Shown here one piece after another: positions 8,003-16,482 of a stretch of 64,000 nucleotides of DNA (positions are counted from its first letter, which is position 1; the number at the start of each line of letters is the position of its first letter). The position numbers and the translations under genes are program-made. A model generated the notes under the pieces. That model was not told where the DNA came from. It worked only from the letters and a program-made list of their open reading frames with translations, and did no database searches. Source of the DNA: Ruegeria sp. ANG-R (GTDB taxonomy: Bacteria; Pseudomonadota; Alphaproteobacteria; Rhodobacterales; Rhodobacteraceae); the NCBI RefSeq assembly GCF_000813985.1, contig NZ_JWLJ01000001.1, positions 1,575,476 to 1,639,475 of the forward strand. Direction: 5' to 3'.

Positions 8003-9103
8003 GTGACCGACATAGATACCGACGCCGCGTTTGTTGAATTTCAACGCGTTCAAAAGTCTTATGATGGCGAGAATCTCGTTGTCAAAGATCTCAACCTGGC
8101 AATGCCAAAGGGCGAATTCCTGACCATGCTCGGGCCGTCCGGATCAGGCAAAACGACCTGTCTGATGATGCTTGCCGGCTTCGAAACAGCCACTCATGGC
8201 GAGATTCTGTTGGATGGCAAACCCATCAACAACATTCCACCGCACAAGCGCGGCATCGGGATGGTGTTCCAGAATTACGCTCTGTTCCCGCATATGACCG
8301 TCGCGGAAAACCTGTCCTTCCCGCTGGAGGTCCGCAAACTGGACAAGTCCACGCGTGAAGAAAAGGTGAAACGCGCCCTGGACATGGTGCAGATGGGGGC
8401 CTTCGGCAACCGCCGCCCGGCGCAGCTTTCGGGCGGTCAGCAACAGCGGATCGCACTCGCCCGCGCGCTGGTGTTTGAACCGGAACTGGTTCTGATGGAC
8501 GAACCGCTGGGCGCGCTCGACAAACAGCTGCGTGAACATATGCAGTTCGAAATCACCCGCCTTGCGCATGAGCTGGGCATCACCACCGTCTACGTGACCC
8601 ACGACCAGACCGAAGCCCTGACCATGTCGGACCGGGTCGCGGTGTTCGACGATGGTCGCATTCAGCAGCTTGCGCCGCCGGATCAGCTGTATGAAGAACC
8701 CGAGAACAGCTTCGTCGCGCAATTCATTGGTGAAAACAACACGCTGGAAGGTGTGGTGAAATCCATCGATGGCGATACCTGCGTTGTACAATTGGACGAC
8801 GGCTCGGAAATCGATGCTGTGCCGATCAATGTGCACAACGCGGGCGAGCGGACCAAGGTCTCGATTCGGCCCGAGCGCGTGGAATTCAACAAGGACCGCC
8901 TGCACGCTGATGCGCATACGCTGAAAGCCACGGTCAAGGAATTCATCTATATGGGTGACGTGTTCCGCTTCCGCATGTCGGTGGCTGGCAACGACGAGTT
9001 CATCGTCAAAACACGAAACGCCCCCGACGCCATCCGCCTGCAACCCGGTCAGGAGATCGAGATCGGCTGGCTGGCACAGGATTGTCGTGCGCTTGACGCA
9101 TAG
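8003..9103 (+). CDS. ABC transporter ATP-binding protein (PotA/FbpC type)
   Basis: This 366-residue ATPase starts at GTG 8003 after agggggtctt. Walker A is GPSGSGKTT at 44-52, the signature is LSGGQQQR at about 142-149, and Walker B is LVLMDEP, followed by the H-loop VTHDQTEA. The C-terminal 120 residues form the TOBE domain typical of spermidine/putrescine, iron and sugar importers. It is the first of four transporter genes in the order ATPase, binding protein, permease, permease. It would power import of the ligand held by the next gene's product. Confidence 0.93.
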   Translation: MTDIDTDAAFVEFQRVQKSYDGENLVVKDLNLAMPKGEFLTMLGPSGSGKTTCLMMLAGFETATHGEILLDGKPINNIPPHKRGIGMVFQNYALFPHMTVAENLSFPLEVRKLDKSTREEKVKRALDMVQMGAFGNRRPAQLSGGQQQRIALARALVFEPELVLMDEPLGALDKQLREHMQFEITRLAHELGITTVYVTHDQTEALTMSDRVAVFDDGRIQQLAPPDQLYEEPENSFVAQFIGENNTLEGVVKSIDGDTCVVQLDDGSEIDAVPINVHNAGERTKVSIRPERVEFNKDRLHADAHTLKATVKEFIYMGDVFRFRMSVAGNDEFIVKTRNAPDAIRLQPGQEIEIGWLAQDCRALDA

Positions 9104-9106
9104 ACC

Positions 9107-9131
9107 AAACCGCGCGGCACAAGCGCGGTTT
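9107..9131 (+). promoter_or_regulatory. Intercistronic hairpin after the ATPase gene
   Basis: AAACCGCGC-N7-GCGCGGTTT is a perfect 9-bp stem just after the ATPase stop. It ends in TTT but has no long T-run. It may partly terminate transcription or set the boundary of a processed mRNA. Confidence 0.6.
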
Positions 9132-9205
9132 CACTGAGGGACCGGCTGGCGAGATCCCGTGCGTCAGCTGACCATACAACAAACGGGAAGTACTGGGAGT
9201 AACAC

Positions 9206-10297
9206 ATGAAACCAACAAAGACACTGCTGACCGCAGCAGCCATTGCGACGGCTGCTGGCGGCGTTTCGGCCGAAGAGATGACCATCGTCTCCTGGGGCGG
9301 CGCCTATTCCAAATCGCAGCTCAAGGCGTATCACGAGCCCTATTCGGAAAAGACCGGCGTCACCATTCTGAACGATGACAGCTCTGCCGAAGCGGTGGCC
9401 AAGCTGCGCGCGATGAACGAAGCGGGCAACATCACCTGGGACGTGGTTGACGTGGTCGCATCGGACGCGATCCGTCTGTGCGACGAAGGTCTGGCGATGG
9501 AGATCGATTTCGACACCCAGCTGGCCGCCGCGCCGGACGGAACGCCTGCTTCCGAGGATTTCGGCGACCTGCTGGTCAGCGACTGCTTTATCCCGCAGAT
9601 CGTGTATTCGACCACATTCGGCTATCGCACCGATCTGGTCGGCGACAATCCTCCGAGCGATATCTGCGCCATTTTCGATCTGGAGAACTACCCCGGCAAG
9701 CGCTCGCTGGAAAAGCGTCCGATCAACAACATGGAATGGGCGCTGCTGTGTGATGGCGTTGCCAAAGAAGACGTCTATGACGTTCTGGCCACACCGGAAG
9801 GACAGGAACAGGCGCTGAAAAAGCTGGATACCATCAAAGACAACGTTGTCTGGTGGTCAGCGGGTGCCGACACACCGCAACTGCTGGCGGATGGCGAAGT
9901 CGTCATGGGCTCGACCTATAACGGTCGCCTGTTCAGCGTGATCGAAGAGCAGAAGCAGCCCGTCGCCATGCTGTGGGATGCGCAGGTGTTCGATCTGGAC
10001 GGCTGGATCATCCCGGCTGGTCTGAGCGAAGAACGCAAACAGCGCGCGCTGGACTACATCATGTTCGCAACCGACACTCAGCGTCTGGCAGATCAGGCCA
10101 AGTACATCTCGTACGGCCCTGCCCGTGCGTCGTCGGCGCCGCTGGTAGGCCAGCACGCCGATCTGGGCATCGACATGGCGCCGCATATGCCGACCGATCC
10201 GGAAAACGCCAAGAACACGTTCCTGTATAACTACGAGTTCTGGGCGGACTACCGCGACGACATCGATGCCAAATTCCAGGCATGGCTGGCGCAATAA
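9206..10297 (+). CDS. Periplasmic substrate-binding protein (PotD/spermidine-putrescine family)
   Basis: This 363-residue protein has an N-terminal signal peptide ending VSA-EE near residue 23 and no lipobox, so it is a free periplasmic protein. The opening of the mature part (MTIVSWGGAYSKSQ) and the downstream segments (WDVVDVVASD, MGSTYNGRLF) match the PotD/extracellular solute-binding type 1 layout. Hairpins on both sides of the gene are typical of binding-protein cistrons that need more mRNA than the permeases. Given the creatinase at the end of the block, creatine or another small guanidino or amine compound is a plausible ligand. This is inference. Confidence 0.9.
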   Translation: MKPTKTLLTAAAIATAAGGVSAEEMTIVSWGGAYSKSQLKAYHEPYSEKTGVTILNDDSSAEAVAKLRAMNEAGNITWDVVDVVASDAIRLCDEGLAMEIDFDTQLAAAPDGTPASEDFGDLLVSDCFIPQIVYSTTFGYRTDLVGDNPPSDICAIFDLENYPGKRSLEKRPINNMEWALLCDGVAKEDVYDVLATPEGQEQALKKLDTIKDNVVWWSAGADTPQLLADGEVVMGSTYNGRLFSVIEEQKQPVAMLWDAQVFDLDGWIIPAGLSEERKQRALDYIMFATDTQRLADQAKYISYGPARASSAPLVGQHADLGIDMAPHMPTDPENAKNTFLYNYEFWADYRDDIDAKFQAWLAQ

Positions 10298-10316
10298 GCA
10301 CTTGATTTTTAAGATT

Positions 10317-10342
10317 GTCGGGGGCGATCGGTCGCCCCCGAC
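10317..10342 (+). promoter_or_regulatory. Intercistronic hairpin after the binding-protein gene
   Basis: GTCGGGGGCGA-TCGG-TCGCCCCCGAC is a perfect 11-bp, very GC-rich stem with a tetraloop, 20 bases past the binding-protein stop. With no T-run after it, a 3'-exonuclease block that stabilises the binding-protein mRNA is likelier than full termination. Confidence 0.75.
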
Positions 10343-10366
10343 CCCAAAAACACCCAAGGGGCACCG

Positions 10367-11641
10367 ATGACTGACGCAAGCCAAAACGCCGGACCCATGC
10401 TGGCCGCCGACGGAACGCCGCTCAAGCAATCGCTGGCGCGGTCGCTGCGACGCCAAAAGCTGCGGGCGCTGCTGCTGGTGGCCCCGTTGCTGCTGTTCGT
10501 CCTGTTCTCGTTTATCGTGCCGATTGCCTCGATGCTGTTCCGGTCGGTCGAAAACAGCATCGTGCAAGAGACCCTGCCCCTGACCGTCGAAGCCCTGCAA
10601 AGCTGGGATGAAAACAGTGGCGAGTTGCCTGACGAGGCCGTCTATGACGCTTTTGTACGCGACATGGTCGTGGCTGTTGACAACAAGACACATACCCGGC
10701 TGGGCTCACGCCTGAACTACGAAGAGACGGGCATGTCCTCCATGTTCCGCCGCTCGGGTCGGAAAATGGGCAAGCTGGACCCCGAAACTGATGGACCCTT
10801 CAAGGCTCAGGTGATCGAAATTCACGAGGGCTGGGGTGATCCCAAGACATGGGCCGTCATCAAGACACACTCGCCAGCAGTCACAAACGGTTACTTCCTG
10901 AACGCCGTCGATATGCGCCGCACCCCTGAGGGCGCGCAATCGCAGCCCGAGGACAAGCAGATCCTGATCAAGCTGTTCGGGCGCACGCTGTTCATGTCGC
11001 TGGTGATCACCGCGTCGTGTATCCTGTTGGCCTATCCGGTCAGCTACCTGTTGGCGACCTTGCCAATGCGGGTGTCGAACATGCTGATGATATTGGTCCT
11101 GCTGCCCTTCTGGACGTCCCTTCTGGTGCGGACCTCGGCCTGGAAGGTGATGCTGCAGCAACAAGGCGTGATCAACGAAACGCTTGTGTGGCTCGGGCTG
11201 GTGGCAGATGACGCAAGGCTTGTGATCATCAACAACCAGATCGGTACAATCATCGCGATGACGCATATCCTGCTGCCCTTCATGATCCTGCCGATGTATT
11301 CGGTGATGCAGACCATTCCGCCCTCCTACACCCGTGCCGCGAAATCCATGGGCGCAACCAACTGGACGACCTTCTGGCGCATCTATTTCCCACAATCCAT
11401 TCCGGGCATCGGCGCGGGCTCGATCCTCGTGTTCATTCTGGCGATCGGTTACTACATCACGCCCGAGATTGTCGGGGGCACCAAAGGTGTCTTCATCTCG
11501 AACCGGATCGCCTATCACATCTCGTCCTCGCTGAACTGGGGACTGGCGGCGGCATTGGGGACGATCCTTCTGGGCGTCGTGCTGTTGCTCTACTGGGTCT
11601 ACGACAAGATCGTGGGCATCGATAACGTCAAGCTGGGATAA
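10367..11641 (+). CDS. ABC transporter permease (PotB type) with large periplasmic insertion
   Basis: This 424-residue inner-membrane protein has a first membrane helix at about 33-55 (LLLVAPLLLFVLFSFIV). A hydrophilic segment of about 140 residues follows before the remaining helices, far longer than in E. coli PotB. The permease core has the EAA-type loop (AAKSMGATNWTTFWRIYFP) that docks on the ATPase. It lies 70 bases downstream of the binding protein and five bases upstream of the second permease. The extra periplasmic domain may contribute to docking or ligand choice. Confidence 0.9.
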   Translation: MTDASQNAGPMLAADGTPLKQSLARSLRRQKLRALLLVAPLLLFVLFSFIVPIASMLFRSVENSIVQETLPLTVEALQSWDENSGELPDEAVYDAFVRDMVVAVDNKTHTRLGSRLNYEETGMSSMFRRSGRKMGKLDPETDGPFKAQVIEIHEGWGDPKTWAVIKTHSPAVTNGYFLNAVDMRRTPEGAQSQPEDKQILIKLFGRTLFMSLVITASCILLAYPVSYLLATLPMRVSNMLMILVLLPFWTSLLVRTSAWKVMLQQQGVINETLVWLGLVADDARLVIINNQIGTIIAMTHILLPFMILPMYSVMQTIPPSYTRAAKSMGATNWTTFWRIYFPQSIPGIGAGSILVFILAIGYYITPEIVGGTKGVFISNRIAYHISSSLNWGLAAALGTILLGVVLLLYWVYDKIVGIDNVKLG

Positions 11642-11646
11642 TCGAC

Positions 11647-12858
11647 ATGGCCGCACTTACTCCGATATCCCGCAAACCTCTGTCCATGGTCCTGCCCAGC
11701 GTCGCGCTGGCAGGAGCGTTCGCTGGCATCTTCGTCGGCGCGGGCAATGGCTCGGTGTTCCTGGGCATCATCGCCGGAGCCGCGCTGATCGCCGCGCTGG
11801 CCTGGGTCTACATCACTGTCCTCAAGAACGAGAAACTGGCGCGCTGGATCAACATCGCGGGCTTCGGCATCGCGGGTTTTCTCCTCTCGGGTCCAATGGG
11901 CGGTGTTCTCGGGCTGCTGGGCGGCTGGTTCTTCGCCTGGTTCACCTACTGGCTGTACGAAGGCCGCTATCGCCGCAAACTGTTGCCGTATCTGACCGCG
12001 AAACAGGTGTTCTATCACTACCTGTTCCGCGTAATTTGCGGTGCGATCTTTGTCTTCCTGATCACGCCGATCCTTGTGGTCCTACCGCTGTCATTCAACG
12101 CACAGGACTTCTTTACCTTCACGCCCGAGATGCTGCGTCTCGACCCCGAGGGCTATTCGCTGAAGCACTACCGCGATTTCTTCACCAACAATGAGTGGCA
12201 GCGCAGCTTCAAGAACTCGCTCATCATCGCACCTATAGCGACCGTTATCTCGGTCTCGCTGGGTACGCTGGCGGCCATCGGCCTTAGCCAGAGCCATGTT
12301 CCCGGCCGTCGCGCCATCATGGGCATCCTGATCTCGCCCATGATCGTCCCACTCATCATCTCGGCCACTGGCATGTTCTTTTTCTACAGCGATATCGGTC
12401 GCTTTATGGAAAGCACGCTGGGCATGAACAAGAACTTCGTGGGCTACGTGAAGGTCATTCTGGCCCATGCCGTTCTGGGCATCCCCTTCGTCATCATCAC
12501 CGTGACCGCCACTTTGGTAGGCTTTGACCGCTCGCTGACGCGGGCGGCGGCGAATATGGGCGCGGGGCCGGTGCGGACGTTCTTCAAGATCCAGATGCCT
12601 TTGATCCTGCCGGGTGTGATCTCGGGTGGACTGTTCGCCTTTATCACTTCATTTGACGAGGTGGTTGTGGTGCTCTTTGTCGGCTCTGCCAGCCAAAAGA
12701 CGCTACCATGGCAGATGTTCACCGGCCTGCGCGAGCAAATCAGCCCGACCATTCTGGCGGTGGCCACGATCCTCGTGGTGATTTCCATCGCGCTGCTGAC
12801 CACGGTCGAGCTGCTGCGCCGCCGGTCCGAGCGTCTGCGGGGTCTCTCCCCCGCTTGA
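11647..12858 (+). CDS. ABC transporter permease (PotC type) with extra N-terminal helices
   Basis: This 403-residue inner-membrane protein begins with about four additional hydrophobic segments (residues 12-115, for example GFLLSGPMGGVLGLLGGWFF). The standard six-helix permease domain follows. The EAA loop reads RAAANMGAGPVRTFFKIQMP. It pairs with the preceding permease to form the channel. The added N-terminal membrane domain is not part of the E. coli PotC model. Confidence 0.9.
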   Translation: MAALTPISRKPLSMVLPSVALAGAFAGIFVGAGNGSVFLGIIAGAALIAALAWVYITVLKNEKLARWINIAGFGIAGFLLSGPMGGVLGLLGGWFFAWFTYWLYEGRYRRKLLPYLTAKQVFYHYLFRVICGAIFVFLITPILVVLPLSFNAQDFFTFTPEMLRLDPEGYSLKHYRDFFTNNEWQRSFKNSLIIAPIATVISVSLGTLAAIGLSQSHVPGRRAIMGILISPMIVPLIISATGMFFFYSDIGRFMESTLGMNKNFVGYVKVILAHAVLGIPFVIITVTATLVGFDRSLTRAAANMGAGPVRTFFKIQMPLILPGVISGGLFAFITSFDEVVVVLFVGSASQKTLPWQMFTGLREQISPTILAVATILVVISIALLTTVELLRRRSERLRGLSPA

Positions 12859-13018
12859 CGCAGGCCCGCGTGTGATCTAACGATTCACTCGTTCTTCCCA
12901 GCCGCGATGGCGTCGCGGACGCACTGGGATGATCGGCTCTCGGAACCCGAGACCGCCTGTCCTGAACGCCGGGACAAGTGGCCGGGTTTGCCGCCCGGCA
13001 AAGATGAGAGACCTTGTG

Positions 13019-14239
13019 ATGACAGACACACCAAAACGCCCTGAATTCTTCACTTGCCACAATGGCGACAAGGCCCCCTTGCCGTTCAGCAAAGGCGAGT
13101 ATGACCGCCGCCTTGGCGCCCTGCGCGCCATCATGGCCAAGCATGACATCCCGGCAGTCCTGCTGACCTCGATGCAGAACATCGCCTATTACTCCGGCTT
13201 TCTATATTGTTCCTTTGGTCGCCCTTACGGCTGCGTGGTGTCGCAAGACGCCTGCACCACCGTCTCGGCCAATATCGATGCGGGCCAGCCGTGGCGGCGC
13301 TCGGTCGAAGACAATGTCATCTATACCGACTGGAAGCGCGATAATTACTGGCGCGCCGTGGCCAACCTGATCGGCGGCGCGAAGCGGATTGGCGTCGAAG
13401 GCGACCACATGACCCTGGCGGCGCGTAACACGGCGCTTGAGATGCTGGGTCAGCCGGAACTGATCGACATCGCACCTGACACAATGTTCGCCCGCATGGT
13501 GAAATCCGCAGAAGAGATCGAGCTGATCAAAGGCGGCGCGCGTACCGCCGACGTGGGCGGGGCAGCCATCCATGCCGCCATCCGCGAAGGTGCCACCGAG
13601 ATCGAGATCGCCATGGCGGGTCGCGACGCGATGGAAGAAGAAATCGCCCGCGCCTACCCGGACGCCGAATACCGCGACACATGGGTTTGGTTCCAATCCG
13701 GTCTGAACACCGACGGTGCCCATAACCCGGTTACCAAACGCGCGCTGCAAAAGGGCGATATCCTGTCGCTGAACACCTTCCCGATGATCTCAGGCTACTA
13801 CACTGCGCTGGAACGCACCCTTTTCCTGGGTGAACCCGATGCAGACAGCCTGCGCCTGTGGAAAGCCAACGTCGCGGCACATGAGCTGGGCCTGAGCCTG
13901 ATCAAACCGGGTGCCACATGCTCGGGCATCACCGCTGAGATCAACCGTTTCTTTGCCGATGAAGGCCTGCTGCAATACCGCTCATTCGGATACGGCCATT
14001 CTTTCGGCATCCTCAGTCACTATTACGGACGTGAGGCCGGTCTGGAACTGCGCGAGGATATCGACACGGTGCTGGAGCCCGGCATGGTCGTCTCGATCGA
14101 GCCGATGCTTTGGATTCCCGAAGGCCAGCCCGGCGCGGGCGGGTATCGCGAACACGATATCCTTGTGGTGGGTGAAGACGGGGCCGAGAACATCACCGGT
14201 TTCCCCTATGGCCCCGGTCACAATATCATCGGCGCGTAA
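13019..14239 (+). CDS. Creatinase (creatine amidinohydrolase)
   Basis: This 406-residue protein is close over its whole length to Pseudomonas creatinase (about 403 residues) as I remember it. Matching stretches include YYSGFLYCSFGRPYG, NIDAGQPWRR, YTDWKRDNY and FGYGHSFG. The catalytic His is H235 (TDGAHNPVTK), with E265 (TALERTLF) and E361 (VSIEPM) in the places of P. putida H232, E262 and E358, a constant offset of three. Unlike the M24 enzyme upstream, it lacks the metal-ligand set, as expected for creatinase. It hydrolyses creatine to sarcosine and urea. ATG 13019 gives the family's normal length, and a frame open to 12929 precedes it. It follows the transporter by 160 bases and faces a ureohydrolase. 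Confidence 0.93.
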   Translation: MTDTPKRPEFFTCHNGDKAPLPFSKGEYDRRLGALRAIMAKHDIPAVLLTSMQNIAYYSGFLYCSFGRPYGCVVSQDACTTVSANIDAGQPWRRSVEDNVIYTDWKRDNYWRAVANLIGGAKRIGVEGDHMTLAARNTALEMLGQPELIDIAPDTMFARMVKSAEEIELIKGGARTADVGGAAIHAAIREGATEIEIAMAGRDAMEEEIARAYPDAEYRDTWVWFQSGLNTDGAHNPVTKRALQKGDILSLNTFPMISGYYTALERTLFLGEPDADSLRLWKANVAAHELGLSLIKPGATCSGITAEINRFFADEGLLQYRSFGYGHSFGILSHYYGREAGLELREDIDTVLEPGMVVSIEPMLWIPEGQPGAGGYREHDILVVGEDGAENITGFPYGPGHNIIGA

Positions 14240-14245
14240 GTCACA

Positions 14246-14267
14246 GGTGGGGCCGCCTGGCCCCACC
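14246..14267. terminator. Bidirectional terminator hairpin between convergent genes
   Basis: GGTGGGGCC-GCCT-GGCCCCACC is a perfect 9-bp stem with a 4-base loop, placed in the 30 bases between the creatinase and ureohydrolase stop codons. Confidence 0.8.
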
Positions 14268-14269
14268 CC

Positions 14270-15241
14270 CTAACGCTGGGCGCGTTCGTGAAAGATGAAG
14301 CCCAGAAAGTTCAGCAACAGTTGGGCGGCCAGAATCTGAGTACTCTCGGTCGGATCATAAGCCGGGGCGACCTCGACCAGATCGATGCCCACAATATTGC
14401 CGCGCTTGGCCAGGCCCTGCAGGATTTCCAGCACATCGTAGTAGAGAAACCCGCCATGGCTGGGCGTCCCTGTGCCCGAGGCAATCGACGGGCAGAAGGC
14501 ATCGATATCGATGGTCACATAGTACCGCGCCCCTTGCGGAATGCGTTCCAGAACCGCCTCGGCCCCCAGCTTGCGTACCTGCCGCACCGACAGGATATCC
14601 GAACCGCGCCTTCGGGCGTCTTCGTACCCTTCCTTCGCGGTGGATGAGACATTGCGAATGCCAAGCTGAGTCATGCCTGAGACATAGTCTTTCTCAATCG
14701 CCCGCCGCATCGGGTTGCCATGCCCTGCGGTCACTCCGTGGCGTTCGTCAACAAAATCCAGATGCGCGTCGATCTGGATCACATGGATCGGCCCGTTCTG
14801 TGCGCAATCCTCGGCAAAGGCGTTGATGCAGGGGATGTTGATCGAATGATCGCCCCCGATGGTCACCGGCAGAGCTCCCGCCTGCAGAATCTTGCCCACC
14901 CCCAGAGCGATATTCGCGTGACTTTCTTCGGTCTTGGTATGGATGATATCCGCATCCCCAAGATCAACCATCCGCACCGAGCCATCCAGATAGGTCGCGT
15001 CATCCTCATGATCATAGGCCCCGGCATGGCCGAAGCTGAACAGTGTCGAGGCCTCCCGCACCGCCCGCGGCCCGAAGCGTGCCCCGGGACGCCACTGAGT
15101 GCCGAAATCAAACGGCGCCCCCAAGATGGCTACGTCGGCATCGATTTCGTTCCAGTTCTCGACGTACGGAGATTTAGCGAAGGTTGAAATACCGACAAAT
15201 GGCAGATTCAACCGCCCGGATTCGTAGCCATGATCCTGCAT
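14270..15241 (-). CDS. Ureohydrolase (agmatinase/guanidinobutyrase/guanidino-acid hydrolase family)
   Basis: This 323-residue arginase-fold enzyme has all Mn ligands: H132 (GGDHS), D158, H160 and D162 (DAHLDF), and D245 and D247 (IDIDAF). It cleaves a guanidino group to urea plus an amine. The substrate loop reads CPSIASGTGTPSHGG rather than the LDPAFAPGTGTP of classical agmatinases, and HGGFLYYD resembles guanidino-acid hydrolases. With a creatinase next door, 4-guanidinobutyrate, 3-guanidinopropionate or guanidinoacetate are possible substrates. The start at 15241 is supported by GGAGAGGA upstream. I do not assign speB because the substrate is uncertain. Confidence 0.85.
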   Translation of the reverse strand: MQDHGYESGRLNLPFVGISTFAKSPYVENWNEIDADVAILGAPFDFGTQWRPGARFGPRAVREASTLFSFGHAGAYDHEDDATYLDGSVRMVDLGDADIIHTKTEESHANIALGVGKILQAGALPVTIGGDHSINIPCINAFAEDCAQNGPIHVIQIDAHLDFVDERHGVTAGHGNPMRRAIEKDYVSGMTQLGIRNVSSTAKEGYEDARRRGSDILSVRQVRKLGAEAVLERIPQGARYYVTIDIDAFCPSIASGTGTPSHGGFLYYDVLEILQGLAKRGNIVGIDLVEVAPAYDPTESTQILAAQLLLNFLGFIFHERAQR

Positions 15242-15600
15242 GGGAATTGTCCTCTCCGAATGATATCTCTGCGCCAGTCATCCCCCGCGTCCATACTGGT
15301 TCAAACCATCACATTCTTTCATAATGATCACCTCAAGCATCAATGTCGAGACACAGAACCGCGAAGACCACGCCCCGAAAACACCAAGCAGGAGTGCGTT
15401 AGTTACATAGCCACAAAAGCGCTTGCTCACGTGATCGAAAGTTGACCGTTCAATCTTGGCAACACCTGAGATACCCTTGGAAAACGAGCCACCAACCAGC
15501 GGTGTTTTGGCAACATCTGACATGATAGTTAGACACTGGGGAGCACAGCAATCTCGAGGCATGGCAGGTCTTTGAGCGTCAAGCAGGAATAAAGCACGTA
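15242..15600. other. Intergenic region ahead of the glycosyltransferase gene
   Basis: This 359-base stretch contains the ureohydrolase leader (ribosome site near 15250) and probably the promoter of the glycosyltransferase gene. Base composition falls towards AT from about 15300. No RNA gene, strong hairpin or convincing ORF was seen. Confidence 0.5.
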
Positions 15601-16425
15601 ATGAACAACAATGATACTTGGACACGATTTCGACCGGCAAGCTTGTGGTTGGGTCCTAGGTTGAGTTTCGTCGAGGTCTTGTGCCTGAATTCATTTGTCA
15701 AACATGGAATGCGACCGATTTTGTATTGCTACGAGGATGTGGCCAATATTCCGGTCGGAGTAGAAGTGCGGAACGGAAACGAGATCCTCTCGAGTGAGCG
15801 GCGGTTCGTAAATCTGGAGCGCAATTCCCCTGCCCCTTTTTCGGATGTGTTTCGTTATCACCTTCTAAAAAAGACCAACCTGTATTGGGTCGATACAGAT
15901 GTGTACGCACTAAAACCTTTTGAATTCAAAAATGATTGTATCTACGCACTAGATATCCCAATCATTAACAATGCTGTTTTGGGCCTGCCAAAAGACGCCG
16001 AAGCACTGCGGTATTTGCTGGATTGGACAGCGCAACCAAACATCAATCACCCCTATATCAAGCGCAATGCATTGACGGCATTGCGCCCCCATGCAGCAGC
16101 GGATGGCAGTCTTCCCATTGAACGCCTCCCCTACAAGGCGCTCGGGCCCCTCGCTCTTACGCGGGCGTTACAGATGACCGCATTGGACACTGCTGCATTG
16201 CCAGTCGAAACATTTTATCCCCTGAGACCGCGCCATGTGTATCGGTCCTTCAGAAATGTGTTCGGCAATTTCGATCTTAGCCGTTCCCTCTGCATCCACC
16301 TTACGACAGGGCAAATCTATGCAAGGGCAAGAAGCGACGATGGGCTTTCATTAACCCCCGACACGTTCCTTGGTGGGCTTCTAAAACAGGATGGGGTAGA
16401 CCCAAAAGCATATCCGATCATATGA
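15601..16425 (+). CDS. Putative glycosyltransferase with DXD motif (GT32-like)
   Basis: This 274-residue soluble protein has D98-T-D100 in NLYWVDTDVYAL, the DXD motif that binds the metal and nucleotide-sugar in GT-A enzymes. The preceding VFRYHLLKKTNLYW resembles the Lgt5/GT32 capsular-transferase layout. It ends without a membrane anchor. The gene is AT-richer than its neighbours and sits beside an oxygenase gene of similar composition, so the pair may have been acquired together. The acceptor is unknown; surface polysaccharide or protein are both possible. Confidence 0.72.
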   Translation: MNNNDTWTRFRPASLWLGPRLSFVEVLCLNSFVKHGMRPILYCYEDVANIPVGVEVRNGNEILSSERRFVNLERNSPAPFSDVFRYHLLKKTNLYWVDTDVYALKPFEFKNDCIYALDIPIINNAVLGLPKDAEALRYLLDWTAQPNINHPYIKRNALTALRPHAAADGSLPIERLPYKALGPLALTRALQMTALDTAALPVETFYPLRPRHVYRSFRNVFGNFDLSRSLCIHLTTGQIYARARSDDGLSLTPDTFLGGLLKQDGVDPKAYPII

Positions 16426-16482
16426 CAGTTGGCGTTAATCTGATTTTATTCCGTCACCACGCACAAAGAAAGTAACACCTGA

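Noticed and set aside
13019-14239. DMSP lyase DddP (also in the M24/creatinase fold)
   Set aside because: The sequence follows creatinase over its full length and keeps the creatinase catalytic His and Glu residues at a constant offset, so DddP is not supported.
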